A stretch of 64,000 bases of DNA from Paenibacillus sinopodophylli (GCF_005930355.1 NZ_VDBO01000003.1:434001-498000); one strand, 5' to 3'; positions 43,118-54,085 are shown, counted from the stretch's first letter. The notes: a model not told the origin generated them from the letters alone. Translations and numbers: made by a program.

Positions 43118-44692
43118 TTATAAGTACTTTAATGGATTCTGCAGAACGCCGTCCTTATGAACTTCGAAATGCAAATGAACGCCAGTAGAATTTCCGGTGC
43201 TGCCCATAATACCAATCAGGTCGCCTTGTTCGACAACAGCGCCTACCTTTGTTTTATACGAGCTTAAATGCCCGTAAACGGTAGTATAACCGTTTTTGTG
43301 ATCAATAATAATCGTATTCCCCAGGCCAGGCTTCGTACCAACGAATTCAACGATGCCATTATCAGACGCAAGAATGTTCTTATTACCGGTCAAATCGATT
43401 CCGTTATGCATACGGCCCCAACGGGTGCCGAACTTACTTGTTAATCGGGATCCAGTCACTGGCATCGCGAAACGGCCTGTTCCTTCACCAAGTATAACTT
43501 TCGTGCCGCGCTCGACAATTTTAGGCGTAGCTTCCTTGATGACTTCCTTCGTCAGAAGCTCTTCCGATACGACATAACCGTTCTGCTTCGTAATGAGGTA
43601 TGTCATTCGCTTCGAGCCTGCCGAACCTTCTGATATCGTCTTGGACTCGCCAACACGCATGTCCGCATTTTTTTTAATCTCAACTGGCGGCTCGATCGTC
43701 TCGACCTCCACCAAGTTCTCAACCGTCTTAACCGTTAGTTCCGGCTGAAGTACTGTTAAATCCAGCACGTCGCCGATTGTAATCTTATCATCCTTAATCC
43801 ATGCATTGTTCTTATAAATAACCTCTGGCGAAATATCAAATTTCTGTGCGATACAGCCGACGCAATCCCCTGCTTGTACCGTGTACTTAGTTGGTTGAAT
43901 GCTGCCCTGCACGAGCATCTTATAGATCGCTTCTGCTTCCATGATCTGCTCTGGGTCGGTATCGATGCTTTCTGTCATAACGGCCTCAATGAACTCGACC
44001 TCTGTAACCACGCGTCCAGGTACCTTGGCTGCCGGCTTCGCGTCCGCGGCTGATTCCGCATTCTCGTTAGCATCGAAGGATAAAGATTTAACTTCCTTCT
44101 CGTTCTTCTTAGCAGCGGCGAGCTCCGGCGCGAACTTACTCTGTACGCGCAGCAGAACATCATCTGCCGTCTGCTGATCCTTCACGATTCCAATGACTTT
44201 GCCATCTACCTTCACTTCGACACCAACCGCATGAGCGGCGAACAAGCCTTCAAGCTTGTCCAACGTCACTTCCGTTTCAGGTGTTCCTTTGAACGCTTGA
44301 TCCGCTTCGTATGTAATCGTTCCTGTGTCGAGCACCATGTTAATGCCAGGGTTCGCTTGCTGTACCTCTTCCGTCTCCAGCAAGACGAGTTGTTCTACTT
44401 CCTGTGGATCACTAACGGTTCCAACTGCTGTACCATTCATATATACGTTATAAAATTCGACTGTGTTTGCTTGGACATATTGGATTCCGCTAAATCCTGC
44501 CACTGTGAGGAGAACGAGAGCTCCCCCTGCCAATTGAACCGGTTTCTTACGCCATATAGGCATTTTGGCCTTATCGCTTGCAGGTTGTTGCTGTTTCTTG
44601 CCATTCAAGTGTTGCGATCGGTCATGCCGAAAGTACTGAATCGTCTGATTCCATACCTTCTGAATCCGACCCTTGTCCCTGAAAACGGTCAT
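43118..44692 (-). CDS. LysM/G5/M23 peptidoglycan metallo-hydrolase
   Basis: 524 residues from the ATG at 44692 (AAAAGGAG upstream): cytoplasmic basic N-terminus, one membrane span (about 52-75), two propeptide-like repeats, LysM (about 270-315, YTVQAGDCVGCIAQKFDIS), G5 (about 330-400) and a C-terminal M23 peptidase with zinc ligands in GRMHNGID and HLHFEVHKDG. It should cleave peptide cross-bridges at the cell surface. The LysM carries an unusual CVGC pair. A WalR-box-like sequence lies about 95 bases upstream and walRK is the neighbouring operon, so WalR control is likely. Confidence 0.94.
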   Translation of the reverse strand: MTVFRDKGRIQKVWNQTIQYFRHDRSQHLNGKKQQQPASDKAKMPIWRKKPVQLAGGALVLLTVAGFSGIQYVQANTVEFYNVYMNGTAVGTVSDPQEVEQLVLLETEEVQQANPGINMVLDTGTITYEADQAFKGTPETEVTLDKLEGLFAAHAVGVEVKVDGKVIGIVKDQQTADDVLLRVQSKFAPELAAAKKNEKEVKSLSFDANENAESAADAKPAAKVPGRVVTEVEFIEAVMTESIDTDPEQIMEAEAIYKMLVQGSIQPTKYTVQAGDCVGCIAQKFDISPEVIYKNNAWIKDDKITIGDVLDLTVLQPELTVKTVENLVEVETIEPPVEIKKNADMRVGESKTISEGSAGSKRMTYLITKQNGYVVSEELLTKEVIKEATPKIVERGTKVILGEGTGRFAMPVTGSRLTSKFGTRWGRMHNGIDLTGNKNILASDNGIVEFVGTKPGLGNTIIIDHKNGYTTVYGHLSSYKTKVGAVVEQGDLIGIMGSTGNSTGVHLHFEVHKDGVLQNPLKYL

Positions 44693-44785
44693 GATTGTCT
44701 CCTTTTCGCGCTTATGCAACTTTTTTTCGTGTATCCGACAATTAAAAAAAGACGAATTATCCTGTCGGATCACTCGCCTAATACT

Positions 44786-44802
44786 TTAACATATGGCTAA
44801 CA
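44786..44802 (-). promoter_or_regulatory. candidate WalR binding site
   Basis: On the minus strand TGTTAG-CCATA-TGTTAA matches the WalR consensus TGTWAH-N5-TGTWAH except for one final base of the first half. It lies 94-110 bases before the M23 hydrolase start. Between the box and the gene, ATCCGACA and TGTCGGAT could form a leader hairpin. Confidence 0.6.
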
Positions 44803-44834
44803 ATGGGAGCAACCTTTACAAGACGTTCGTAATA

Positions 44835-45515
44835 TTAATATTTCTTCAGAATGTCCATCATTTGGTTATATTCTGTCTTATCGAGATGCTGTGCCATGAT
44901 CTGTTGAATAGCTGTAAGTTCCTGCTCTGTTAGTCCATTTTCGACAAATTGTGATATAGTTTGCATCGATTCCTGCGGCAATTTGCTCATCAATAGGCCA
45001 AACAGCTTATCTTTATCCGAATCGCTCATTTGATCCTTTACATCGGTAAGCTCCTCCGTTGTCATTGCCGTTTCGGTGCCATCGACGCCTGCTGTGCCTT
45101 CTTCCACGATCGTACCTTCATCAGGTGCAGAACCAGCGCCTGCCTGCGAGCCCTGCCCAATTCCGATATCCGTCAGCGGCGGATCAGACGCTTGGCTGAA
45201 TGCATCTACTGCTGATGGCGCACTGTCGTCATCTTCCTCCTGAACATCCGTTTGCTTTGCTGGTTCATTATTCGGCGTTTGTACTGGAGCTTCTTCTTGT
45301 TGGGCCAAATCCGCTGTAACCAGCGGGTCAGCGCCCCAGAGCTTGCCCCAAACGCCCGACATCGCCATTGGCGGCACTTCAAGCGGTAGATTGAACTGCT
45401 TTAATATTGTTTCCACATAGCTGGTTACAATATATCCTGTCGTCCATATACATAGAAAGCTGAGAATCAGACCTGAAGCAACCAGCTTCGCCAGCCAACC
45501 AATCCGTTTCACCAT
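44835..45515 (-). CDS. membrane-anchored acidic protein of unknown function
   Basis: About 226 residues from the ATG at 45515, nine bases after AAGGGA; longer in-frame starts to 45575 lack a ribosome binding site. One N-terminal membrane span (LVASGLILSFLCIWTTGYIV) is followed by an extracytoplasmic part. This has a low-complexity acidic linker (about 75-150) and a helical C-terminal domain (LTEQELTAIQQIMAQHLDKT). No family was recognised. It lies between purA and the M23 hydrolase, where Bacillus has no equivalent. The wall-facing topology fits a helper of nearby wall enzymes, but that is only inference from position. Confidence 0.8.
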   Translation of the reverse strand: MVKRIGWLAKLVASGLILSFLCIWTTGYIVTSYVETILKQFNLPLEVPPMAMSGVWGKLWGADPLVTADLAQQEEAPVQTPNNEPAKQTDVQEEDDDSAPSAVDAFSQASDPPLTDIGIGQGSQAGAGSAPDEGTIVEEGTAGVDGTETAMTTEELTDVKDQMSDSDKDKLFGLLMSKLPQESMQTISQFVENGLTEQELTAIQQIMAQHLDKTEYNQMMDILKKY

Positions 45516-45647
45516 TTGCGACATTCCCTTCATTGCGCAGTCTCGACAACATTTCGACAAGACTTGCTTTTCCATAATCTGTTATCTACCATTATGGTCA
45601 ACAATAGGGGCAGACATTCTCCACTGTGCCAAATTGCGCAAAAAAAA

Positions 45648-45669
45648 GGATGGCCCGCGAAGGCCATCC
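45648..45669 (-). terminator. purA: intrinsic terminator of purA
   Basis: GGATGGCC / GGCCATCC is a perfect stem around six bases, directly followed on the minus strand by a run of eight T. Confidence 0.95.
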
Positions 45670-45684
45670 CTATCATTCAGCATA

Positions 45685-46992
<1,308 letters not shown>

Positions 46993-47094
46993 TTATGAGC
47001 ACCGAAAATTACCGTTCAATTGCTGCTTCACGAAATTCCTTCAGTTAGAAAGATCATCATTGCTTCGTGATATCAGTCAAAAGACAGCATTAAT

Positions 47095-47123
47095 AGTGTA
47101 GCAGTCCATCTGCTAGAAGTCAA
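47095..47123 (-). promoter_or_regulatory. purA: sigma-A promoter of purA
   Basis: On the minus strand TTGACT (47123-47118), 17 bases, TACACT (47100-47095). The predicted leader is about 115 bases. The hexamers and spacing are close to the vegetative consensus. Confidence 0.75.
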
Positions 47124-47131
47124 ACGAAAAA

Positions 47132-47165
47132 CGAACAATTGCATAGTTGTCCATGCAATTGTTCG
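47132..47165 (-). terminator. dnaB terminator overlapping candidate PurR boxes
   Basis: CGAACAATTGCAT and ATGCAATTGTTCG are perfect 13-base complements; TTTTCGTTT follows on the minus strand, so it terminates dnaB. The outer parts of both arms also match the PurR consensus AWWWCCGAACWWT. The copy read on the minus strand (ATATCCGAACAAT) is an exact match and the plus-strand copy has one mismatch. They lie just upstream of the purA -35 box. Confidence 0.75.
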
Positions 47166-47169
47166 GATA

Positions 47170-48531
47170 TTAAGAAGCTTGCATCGGATCCTGATGCGCC
47201 CTGTCTATGCTGACGAACTTATTGTACTTTTTGAGGAACACCAGCTCAACCGTACCAACCGGTCCATTACGCTGTTTGGCAATAATAATCTCGATAATAT
47301 CCTTTTTCTCCGACTCTTTGTCGTAGTAATCGTCCCGGTAAAGGAACGATACAATATCGGCATCTTGCTCGATCGATCCGGATTCCCGCAGATCGGACAT
47401 CATTGGGCGTTTGTCCTGGCGCTGCTCAACACCCCGACTGAGCTGCGAGAGCGCAATGACCGGAACCTCAAGCTCACGCGCGATTTGCTTTAGCGTCCGC
47501 GAGATCTCAGATACCTCTTGCTGCCTATTCTCGCCAGCCTTGCCCCGACCCGAGATGAGCTGAAGGTAGTCGATCATGATCATGCCAAGTCCTTTTTCCT
47601 TCTTTAGACGGCGGCATTTGGCACGAATCTCCGCTACGTTAATCCCCGGCGTATCATCAATAAAGATTTGCGCTTCAGACAAGGAGCCGATTGCCATCGT
47701 CAGCTTCTCCCAATCATCGCCTTCCAGATGGCCCGTACGCATGCGCTGTGCATCCACATTCGCTTCGGCACAAATCATACGTTGAACGAGCTGAGCCGCT
47801 GACATCTCCAGACTGAAGATGGCTACCGTCTCACGGGCGCGAACGCCTACATTCTGTGCAACGTTAAGTGCGAATGCGGTTTTACCTACGGAAGGACGGG
47901 CAGCAACGATAATCAAATCGCTGCGCTGAAAGCCGGCTGTCATCCGATCTAAATCGGTGAAGCCGGACGGAATACCTGTTGTTCCGCCTTTATCCTGATA
48001 AAGCTGCTCAACCTTCTCGAATACTTCCATCAATACGTCTCTGATGGAGATGAACCCGCTGCCGGAGCGGCGGTTCGAGATTTCAAGAATCTTTTTCTCA
48101 GCATCGCCAAGGAGGACACCAACATCCTCCGAGTTGGCATAGCCGTCGGATACGATATTCGTTGCTGTGCGGATTAAGCGCCGCAGCATCGATTTCTCCT
48201 CAACGATCTGTGCATAGTAATCAACGTTGGCTGCCGTCGGTACAGAATTGGCCAGCTTCGCTAAGTAGCTGACACCGCCGATTTCCTCCAGCAGATGCTG
48301 ATCCTGCAAATGCGCAGTCAGGGTCACGAGATCGACCGGCTGGTTATTCTCAGCAATCTCAACCATCGCTTCGTAGATTTGTCTATGAGGGCCGCTGTAG
48401 AAGTCTTCGCTGCGCACCCGCTCCATCGCTGTAATGAGCGCTTCCGACTGCAGCAATATGGCTCCGATAACAGCTTGTTCAGCCTCTAGGTTTTGCGGTG
48501 GAACTCGGTCAAACATCAGCTCAGTACTCAT
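47170..48531 (-). CDS. dnaB: replicative DNA helicase
   Basis: 453 residues: N-terminal primase-interacting helical domain (PPQNLEAEQAVIGAILL), then the RecA-like motor with Walker A AARPSVGKTAFALN, Walker B MIMIDYLQLI and the arginine-finger region near the C-terminus. It unwinds DNA ahead of the replisome. Named dnaC in Bacillus subtilis. A strong AGGAGG precedes the ATG. It is preceded by rplI in the usual order, separated by a hairpin repeat pair. Confidence 0.98.
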   Translation of the reverse strand: MSTELMFDRVPPQNLEAEQAVIGAILLQSEALITAMERVRSEDFYSGPHRQIYEAMVEIAENNQPVDLVTLTAHLQDQHLLEEIGGVSYLAKLANSVPTAANVDYYAQIVEEKSMLRRLIRTATNIVSDGYANSEDVGVLLGDAEKKILEISNRRSGSGFISIRDVLMEVFEKVEQLYQDKGGTTGIPSGFTDLDRMTAGFQRSDLIIVAARPSVGKTAFALNVAQNVGVRARETVAIFSLEMSAAQLVQRMICAEANVDAQRMRTGHLEGDDWEKLTMAIGSLSEAQIFIDDTPGINVAEIRAKCRRLKKEKGLGMIMIDYLQLISGRGKAGENRQQEVSEISRTLKQIARELEVPVIALSQLSRGVEQRQDKRPMMSDLRESGSIEQDADIVSFLYRDDYYDKESEKKDIIEIIIAKQRNGPVGTVELVFLKKYNKFVSIDRAHQDPMQAS

Positions 48532-48547
48532 TTGGGAACCTCCTACA

Positions 48548-48651
48548 AGGTTTGTGTAACAAACCTACTTCGTAAGCATCATCTTCAGGTTTGTGTAACA
48601 AACCTACTTCGTATACATAAGCGAGGGCCTGCGTAGCAAAGCTGCTTCACA
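48548..48651. repeat. tandem hairpin repeats between rplI and dnaB
   Basis: Two identical 27-base units begin AGGTTTGTGTAACAAACCT (48548-48574 and 48587-48613). Each contains the hairpin AGGTTTGT-GTA-ACAAACCT and then ACTTCGTA. A third, diverged unit follows at about 48625-48651. They fill the 135-base gap between the two genes. Confidence 0.85.
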
Positions 48652-48666
48652 AGCCCATGTCGCCTT

Positions 48667-49110
48667 CTATTCTTCGCTTGCCTGTACGCTAAGCTTCGCT
48701 TTCACCTCAGGGTGGAGCTTAACCACTACCTGTGTAACACCGAGCGTTCGGATCGGATCTTCTAGCTCGATTTTGCGTTTGTCGATTTTTATGCCCTGTG
48801 CCGCCAGCGCCTCGCCGATTTGTTTACTCGTAATGGCACCGAACAATCTTCCGCCCTCGCCTGCTTTGGTTTTAATGACAACCGTCATTTCCTCCATCTT
48901 CTTGCCAAGCGCCTGCGCGTCTTCCTTTTCCTTTTCCTTACGCTTCTGCTCAGAAGCATTCTGAACCTCAAGCGTCTTCAGGTTGCCGTCTGATGCCAGC
49001 TTAGCCAGCCCTTGCGGCAATAGAAAATTACGTACATACCCTTCGGAAAGCTCCTTTACTTGCCCTTTCTTTCCTTGTCCTTTAACATCCTGCAAAAAGA
49101 TCACTTTCAT
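48667..49110 (-). CDS. rplI: 50S ribosomal protein L9
   Basis: 147 residues starting [21 protein letters not shown] with the L9 signature [14 protein letters not shown] long helical connector and a C-terminal rRNA-binding domain follow. It bridges the L1 stalk base on the large subunit. Its ATG overlaps the gdpP stop by four bases, with AGAGGGG upstream, matching the conserved yybS-gdpP-rplI-dnaB arrangement. Confidence 0.99.
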   Translation of the reverse strand: MKVIFLQDVKGQGKKGQVKELSEGYVRNFLLPQGLAKLASDGNLKTLEVQNASEQKRKEKEKEDAQALGKKMEEMTVVIKTKAGEGGRLFGAITSKQIGEALAAQGIKIDKRKIELEDPIRTLGVTQVVVKLHPEVKAKLSVQASEE

Positions 49111-51068
49111 TCAAATAACCCCTCTTCCGTTTCAATTTCGTCTAATACTTGTTTCAAACGCTCAGCCACTTCTACTACTGAGCCTTCAAGCTGAGCGGCC
49201 GCATTCGTCAAATGGCCGCCTCCGCCCATTCTCTCCATGACAACCTGCACATTCATATGTCCAAGCGAGCGGGCACTTATGCCGATGAGGCCATCTGCCC
49301 GCTCGCCAATGACGAAAGATGCCAGAATGTCGGTCATATTCAATAGCGTATCGGCCGACTGAGCGATGAGCAGCTGCGAATATTTGCGGCCAGATTCCGT
49401 TACGGCAATCGCTACATGCTCGTATAGCACCTCAGCATGTTTAATAATTTCCGCCTTGCGAACATATTCTTCCAGGTCTTCCTTCAGCATCCGCTGAATC
49501 ATCATCGAATCCGCACCATTGCGGCGCAGGAAGGATGCGGCTTCAAAGGTTCTTGCTCCCGTTCGAAGCGAGAAACTCTTCGTGTCTACCGTAATACCGG
49601 CAAGAAGCGCCGTTGACTCCCTGACATCGAGTACGACTCGGTCATGAATATACTGAAGGAGCTCAGTAACAAGCTCGCAAGTGGATGACGCATACGGCTC
49701 CATGTAAATTAAAATCGCATTCGCGATAAATTCTTCACTGCGGCGATGATGATCGATGACAACAATTCGGTCTGTCTGCGTCAGCAGCTTAGGCTCCTTC
49801 ACCATCGATACCTTGTGGGTATCGACAACGACTGCAAGCGTCTGCGGCGTAATAAGCGCGGATGCTTGCTCTGGTGAGACGAATCGCTTGGACAGCTTCT
49901 CGTCCTCCCGAATTAATTCCATCATCTTCTGAATGGCCGGATTGACACCTTCTAATACAATGTATGCCTCCTTGCCAAACAGCTGTGCAGCCTTCATGAC
50001 GCCAATTGCCGCACCGATTGCATCCATATCTGGCATCTTATGCCCCATAATAACGACATTATGGCTCTCGCGGATGAGATCGCGCAGCGCATGAGCAACG
50101 ACCCGAGCACGGACGCGCGTCCGTTTCTCCACCGCATTCGACTTGCCGCCATAGAAAGATTGGCGGCTTCCGACTTTAACGGCCGCTTGATCACCACCGC
50201 GGCCAAGTGCAATATCAAGGCTCGTGTGTGCCCATTGTCCAAGCTCGATAATATGCTCGGCACCTGCTGCGAAGCCGATACTGAGCGTGACCGGAATTTT
50301 GTGATCACCCGTAATCTCTCGCACCTCATCAAGTACAACGAAGCGCGATTGCTCAAGCTGCTTTAGTGTCCGCTGATCAGTAACAAGCAGGAATCGGTCC
50401 GATGTGAGTCGCTTCAAATAAATTTGATATTTCTGCGCCCATTCGGTAATTTCCGTTGTCACCTTTGCAAGCATAGAGCTGCGCTGATGATCATCAAGTC
50501 CCTGCGTTACTTCCTCTAGGTTATCGATCATAACGACGCCAAGCACAAGCTTCTCGTCATCATATTTGCGACCGAGCTGCCAGAGCTCTGTAATATTCTT
50601 GACGTACAGAATACGTTCCTTAGGTTTGAAGATCAACTGGTAAACCTGCGAGCCCACCGCCGCTTCAATCGTGCCTTCTCGCTCTTTCACTTGCTGCAAG
50701 GACGGGAATATCTCGGCAAGCGGAACACCTATAACCGAGTCCAAGCCCGTCATATCCGTGATATAGGGGTTATGCCATTCCACGATGCGATCTTCGTTAT
50801 ATAGAATAATTCCGAAGGGAAGCTCGCTGACAACATCATGGCCTGCTTTCTTCACCCGGTAAGACAACGTACCTAAATAGGATTTAAGATCCTTGCGGAA
50901 TGCCCGCTCCGCCATTACGGTATAAAGCAAAACTCCGCCAGTAAGCAGCAGCCCGACTAAACCAAGCTGCCACTGAAACCAGGCAAGCGCCACCGACATG
51001 AGCACCATGAGAACAAACGCCCATATCTGGTGCATGCCATGCCAACGTGTAACCAAAAACTTCGGCAT
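49107..51068 (-). CDS. gdpP: cyclic-di-AMP phosphodiesterase GdpP
   Basis: 653 residues: two N-terminal membrane spans (about 10-52), PAS domain (about 70-150), a degenerate GGDEF domain (about 170-300, lacking a proper GG(D/E)EF), and the DHH/DHHA1 catalytic part with [27 protein letters not shown] and [10 protein letters not shown]. It hydrolyses c-di-AMP to pApA and so affects wall homeostasis, potassium and beta-lactam tolerance. AGGAG precedes the ATG. It lies 18 bases after yybS. Confidence 0.97.
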   Translation of the reverse strand: MPKFLVTRWHGMHQIWAFVLMVLMSVALAWFQWQLGLVGLLLTGGVLLYTVMAERAFRKDLKSYLGTLSYRVKKAGHDVVSELPFGIILYNEDRIVEWHNPYITDMTGLDSVIGVPLAEIFPSLQQVKEREGTIEAAVGSQVYQLIFKPKERILYVKNITELWQLGRKYDDEKLVLGVVMIDNLEEVTQGLDDHQRSSMLAKVTTEITEWAQKYQIYLKRLTSDRFLLVTDQRTLKQLEQSRFVVLDEVREITGDHKIPVTLSIGFAAGAEHIIELGQWAHTSLDIALGRGGDQAAVKVGSRQSFYGGKSNAVEKRTRVRARVVAHALRDLIRESHNVVIMGHKMPDMDAIGAAIGVMKAAQLFGKEAYIVLEGVNPAIQKMMELIREDEKLSKRFVSPEQASALITPQTLAVVVDTHKVSMVKEPKLLTQTDRIVVIDHHRRSEEFIANAILIYMEPYASSTCELVTELLQYIHDRVVLDVRESTALLAGITVDTKSFSLRTGARTFEAASFLRRNGADSMMIQRMLKEDLEEYVRKAEIIKHAEVLYEHVAIAVTESGRKYSQLLIAQSADTLLNMTDILASFVIGERADGLIGISARSLGHMNVQVVMERMGGGGHLTNAAAQLEGSVVEVAERLKQVLDEIETEEGLFE

Positions 51069-51086
51069 TTCCTATCCGCTCCTGTG

Positions 51087-52001
51087 CTATGGTTTCGTAA
51101 AAGACTTGCGGATTGGGAAAGCGGTATCCAGCACGCCAATTAAGCTAAGCGGCGGGAATAGGAGCACCGGTATGGCAATAAGCACCGGCACCGCTTTGTT
51201 CCATCCTCGCTGATGAGCAAGGAAGAAGAAAAATCCGACAGCCTGAAACGCAAAAACAAAACTAAGCAAAGGAACCAGGTTAAGTAAAGCGACCGAGAAA
51301 AAAGAATCGTTCGTTGTGGATGCGAATAGCTCCATTACATAAGTAATTAAGTACAACACGACTAGCAAACGCGGCAAACGCCATTCCCTTGCACGTGTGA
51401 ATCTTGGAACCTCAGGACCTCCGCTCCATTTCACCGCTCTGCGACCAATAAACTGCGCGATGACGGTAATCGTGAAGGCAATCATAATAAAAGTAATGGG
51501 AATGGAATTAATCATCGTATGGATCACTAGTTCAGTAATATCCGAATTCCATTCTACAGGCAGATATTTCTGTGCAATGAGATCCTCAATAGTTGTACGC
51601 ATGAAGGAGCTTAGCTCTTTAATTAGCGATAAATTAAAGAACATCTGAAATACGAGCAGTTGCAGCATTAATTGTGCCAGAATGATAACGCCAACTGTGC
51701 GAACCACCTTCGACGCTGGTGCTTGCTTGATATACAAGTGGCCCATCACAATAGACGGAATTAGAAAAAACAATCCGATTATAAGTGTAGCAGGACCGCC
51801 GATAATAAGTGCAAGCACCCATACCGGAAGCAGATGCAGCGCGAACGCTTTGGGCGACAAGGTCGTATAAAGCACGACATAAGGCACCATAAGCAGCAGC
51901 ATCGCAAAGACATTCAAGAGCGGTACTAGAAGGGTTAATAATAAAAGGAGTGCTGCACAGCTCCACAGCACTGGTTTCAAGCCGGTTCTCAAACCGTTCA
52001 C
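51087..52001 (-). CDS. yybS: DUF2232 membrane protein YybS
   Basis: 304 residues with about eight hydrophobic spans. The conserved placement directly upstream of gdpP, and the pattern of paired spans with a long cytoplasmic loop, identify the YybS/DUF2232 family. Function is unsettled; an ECF-like substrate-binding fold has been suggested for relatives. The start is GTG at 52001, or the TTG at 51992, which is better spaced from AAGAGGTGA. It heads the operon. Confidence 0.88.
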   Translation of the reverse strand: MNGLRTGLKPVLWSCAALLLLLTLLVPLLNVFAMLLLMVPYVVLYTTLSPKAFALHLLPVWVLALIIGGPATLIIGLFFLIPSIVMGHLYIKQAPASKVVRTVGVIILAQLMLQLLVFQMFFNLSLIKELSSFMRTTIEDLIAQKYLPVEWNSDITELVIHTMINSIPITFIMIAFTITVIAQFIGRRAVKWSGGPEVPRFTRAREWRLPRLLVVLYLITYVMELFASTTNDSFFSVALLNLVPLLSFVFAFQAVGFFFFLAHQRGWNKAVPVLIAIPVLLFPPLSLIGVLDTAFPIRKSFTKP

Positions 52002-52045
52002 CTCTTGCTTATATAATCTGGTTTCTTACGAAACTTTTACAACTC

Positions 52046-52054
52046 ATTATAGCA
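52046..52054 (-). promoter_or_regulatory. extended -10 promoter of yybS-gdpP-rplI
   Basis: The minus strand reads TGCTATAAT, a perfect extended -10 box about 45 bases before yybS. No convincing -35 hexamer was seen. Confidence 0.6.
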
Positions 52055-52211
52055 TAAAAGCAAAACATATCACGTACATTCCAGCCCGCGCCATTGTTTC
52101 CTGTAACGAGGTGAAACGGCTGTCACCGTCCTATGGCTGCTTTACGCGTTTCATTCATAGAAATATAGAGAATATATGGCCTAAGGATATACATTCCTAT
52201 AGCTAAACAAA

Positions 52212-52240
52212 AAGACGGAATCGTTACTCCATCCCGTCTT
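52212..52240 (-). terminator. intrinsic terminator of the CBS-domain gene
   Basis: AAGACGG / CCGTCTT stem with a 15-base loop, followed on the minus strand by TTTTGTTT. Confidence 0.8.
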
Positions 52241-52309
52241 CGCTCTTATTAGACTGCCCTGTCCCGTTTGAACTTAGTACCTGCTGCTCTGCCGTACGAC
52301 TGCCATTCG

Positions 52310-52738
52310 CTATTGATCCTGCAGCACATTATGCTGCTCCATAATCATTTTCTGACAGTAGTCGATAATTTCACTTCTGCGAACAATACCGATAAAGCGG
52401 TTCATGTCATCGACTACAGGCACAAAGTTTTGCAGCTTCGCAAGCGAGATCAGATCGTCCATATTCGCATCAATACGAACGGTCTTGTTATTCATGCGAA
52501 GCGGCACATCAGCTAGCTTCACCTTGTTGGTCTGCTCCAGTTTCAAATCTGCATGATCCTTGATGTACCATAGCAGATCGCCTTCTGTCACCGTGCCTGC
52601 ATAGCCGCCGTCATCGTTAATGATAGGTACCGCTGTATAACGGTGATATTCCATCCGCTCAAGCGTCTGTCTAAGTGTCGCATCCTGAGTCAGACATACC
52701 ACCTCTTGTTTCGGCAATAAAAAGAAAGCAATATTCAT
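52310..52738 (-). CDS. CBS-domain protein
   Basis: About 142 residues forming a CBS pair (roughly 1-60 and 70-135; motifs YTAVPIINDDGGYAGTVTEGD and NFVPVVDDMNRFIGIVRRSE). CBS pairs bind adenine nucleotides, including c-di-AMP in some Firmicute proteins, so the position beside the gdpP operon is suggestive but no proof. The ATG at 52738 gives the natural start MNIAFFLLPKQ; the TTG at 52750 is too close to GGAG. Its own terminator follows. Confidence 0.88.
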   Translation of the reverse strand: MNIAFFLLPKQEVVCLTQDATLRQTLERMEYHRYTAVPIINDDGGYAGTVTEGDLLWYIKDHADLKLEQTNKVKLADVPLRMNNKTVRIDANMDDLISLAKLQNFVPVVDDMNRFIGIVRRSEIIDYCQKMIMEQHNVLQDQ

Positions 52739-52830
52739 GTGTTTAAGCAACTCCGTTCCGTTTGCTGTTTCCCTGTATTCCTATTCTACTTGGCTGAAGG
52801 CAGCAGGGCGGATCGGAGCAGGCAGCCCCT

Positions 52831-53880
52831 TTACTGCTCCGCCGAGCTTTCGCTAGTTTCGAGTGTGCCTGTCTCTTTCACCTTATTCACTGTGTACTTA
52901 TCCGGCAATATCAAGCTGGATGCAGGCGTATCTGCATTCAACCAGCTCTTAATCATCGTCTGTACCTTCGCCAAATCTTCATCATCCGCAAAATAATACC
53001 AAGCCCCTCCGCTCTTCAGGCGATGGCCATTACCGAGCAGCGAGTGACTGTATATATTGCGATCTTTCGCCTGCAGCATGCTCTGACCTAGATCGATCAG
53101 CTGCTGCGGACGCATATCCGTGCTGAAATTATCACCCATAATATCCATTAGTTCAGGAATCTTGGACCACTGATTCATTTGCTTCGCCTTATCCATAAGA
53201 AGGTTTAGAAATATCTGATGCCGCTCTGTACGGTTGATATCTCCGCCAGCATCCTCGCGATACCTGACATAGTTAAGTGTATCTTGACCATTATAGCTGT
53301 CTTGACCAGCTTTGATGACAAACTTCTCATGATCAGCGTCATCATTGACCATATCCTCTTCAATAGGTAGCGCTATGCCGCCCAATGTGTCAATAACATT
53401 GCGGAAGCCTTCGAAATTAATAGAGGCGTAATAGTTAATCGGCGCATCTAGAAACTTTTCTACAGTATCCATAGCCATTCCTGCTCCGCCGAACGCATAA
53501 GCATGTGTAATTTTATCCTCTTTGTTCTTACCCACAATCTCTACATAGGTATCTCGCGGAATCGACACCATCAACATATCTCCATCATTCGGTCGAACGA
53601 CGGTATAGATCATCGTATCGGAGCGTCCGATCTCTTTGCCTCTCTGATCAACGCCAAGCAGAAGCAATGCGAATGGATCTTGTTCCTTATCTATTGTACT
53701 AACCGGTATAGGCTCGCGTCCATCTATTGGTTTATAGGTTTGCTCCAGTTGCTTCTCTACATGACCTTCAAGAAACCAATCAAATCCCAGCATTGCCAAT
53801 GCCCCGCGATTGAAAAATACAGTAACAGCAACAATAACCACCGCGGCTGACGCTGCATACATCCATTTACGTTTATTCAT
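52831..53880 (-). CDS. LytR-CpsA-Psr (LCP) family wall-polymer ligase
   Basis: 349 residues: one N-terminal membrane span (WMYAASAAVVIVAVTVFF) and an extracellular LCP domain with RSDTMIYTVVR, VSIPRDTYVEI, the INFEGFRNVIDTLGGI segment and the arginine-rich YREDAGGDINRTERHQ. LCP enzymes transfer teichoic acid or other secondary wall polymers from lipid carriers to peptidoglycan, which in this organism would include the polymer that SLH proteins bind (inference). AGGAG precedes the ATG. Single gene. Confidence 0.95.
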   Translation of the reverse strand: MNKRKWMYAASAAVVIVAVTVFFNRGALAMLGFDWFLEGHVEKQLEQTYKPIDGREPIPVSTIDKEQDPFALLLLGVDQRGKEIGRSDTMIYTVVRPNDGDMLMVSIPRDTYVEIVGKNKEDKITHAYAFGGAGMAMDTVEKFLDAPINYYASINFEGFRNVIDTLGGIALPIEEDMVNDDADHEKFVIKAGQDSYNGQDTLNYVRYREDAGGDINRTERHQIFLNLLMDKAKQMNQWSKIPELMDIMGDNFSTDMRPQQLIDLGQSMLQAKDRNIYSHSLLGNGHRLKSGGAWYYFADDEDLAKVQTMIKSWLNADTPASSLILPDKYTVNKVKETGTLETSESSAEQ

Positions 53881-54085
53881 AATATGATGACTTCTCCTAT
53901 CTAATCTATTCTTTTTATAAATACCATTCTCAGTTTAGACGATATAAGACTGCAACAGGTTACAAAACTTTTACAATGGAATAATGCCAAATCTGGATAT
54001 TTATTTATTTAACAAGGAGGTCTATCTACCATTAGTGACGAATACAATCATGAAAGAAAATGTAAATATAGAAAGGGTGAATATT

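Noticed and set aside
48548-48651. CRISPR array
   Set aside because: Only two identical units 39 bases apart with a 12-base spacer, inside an operon.
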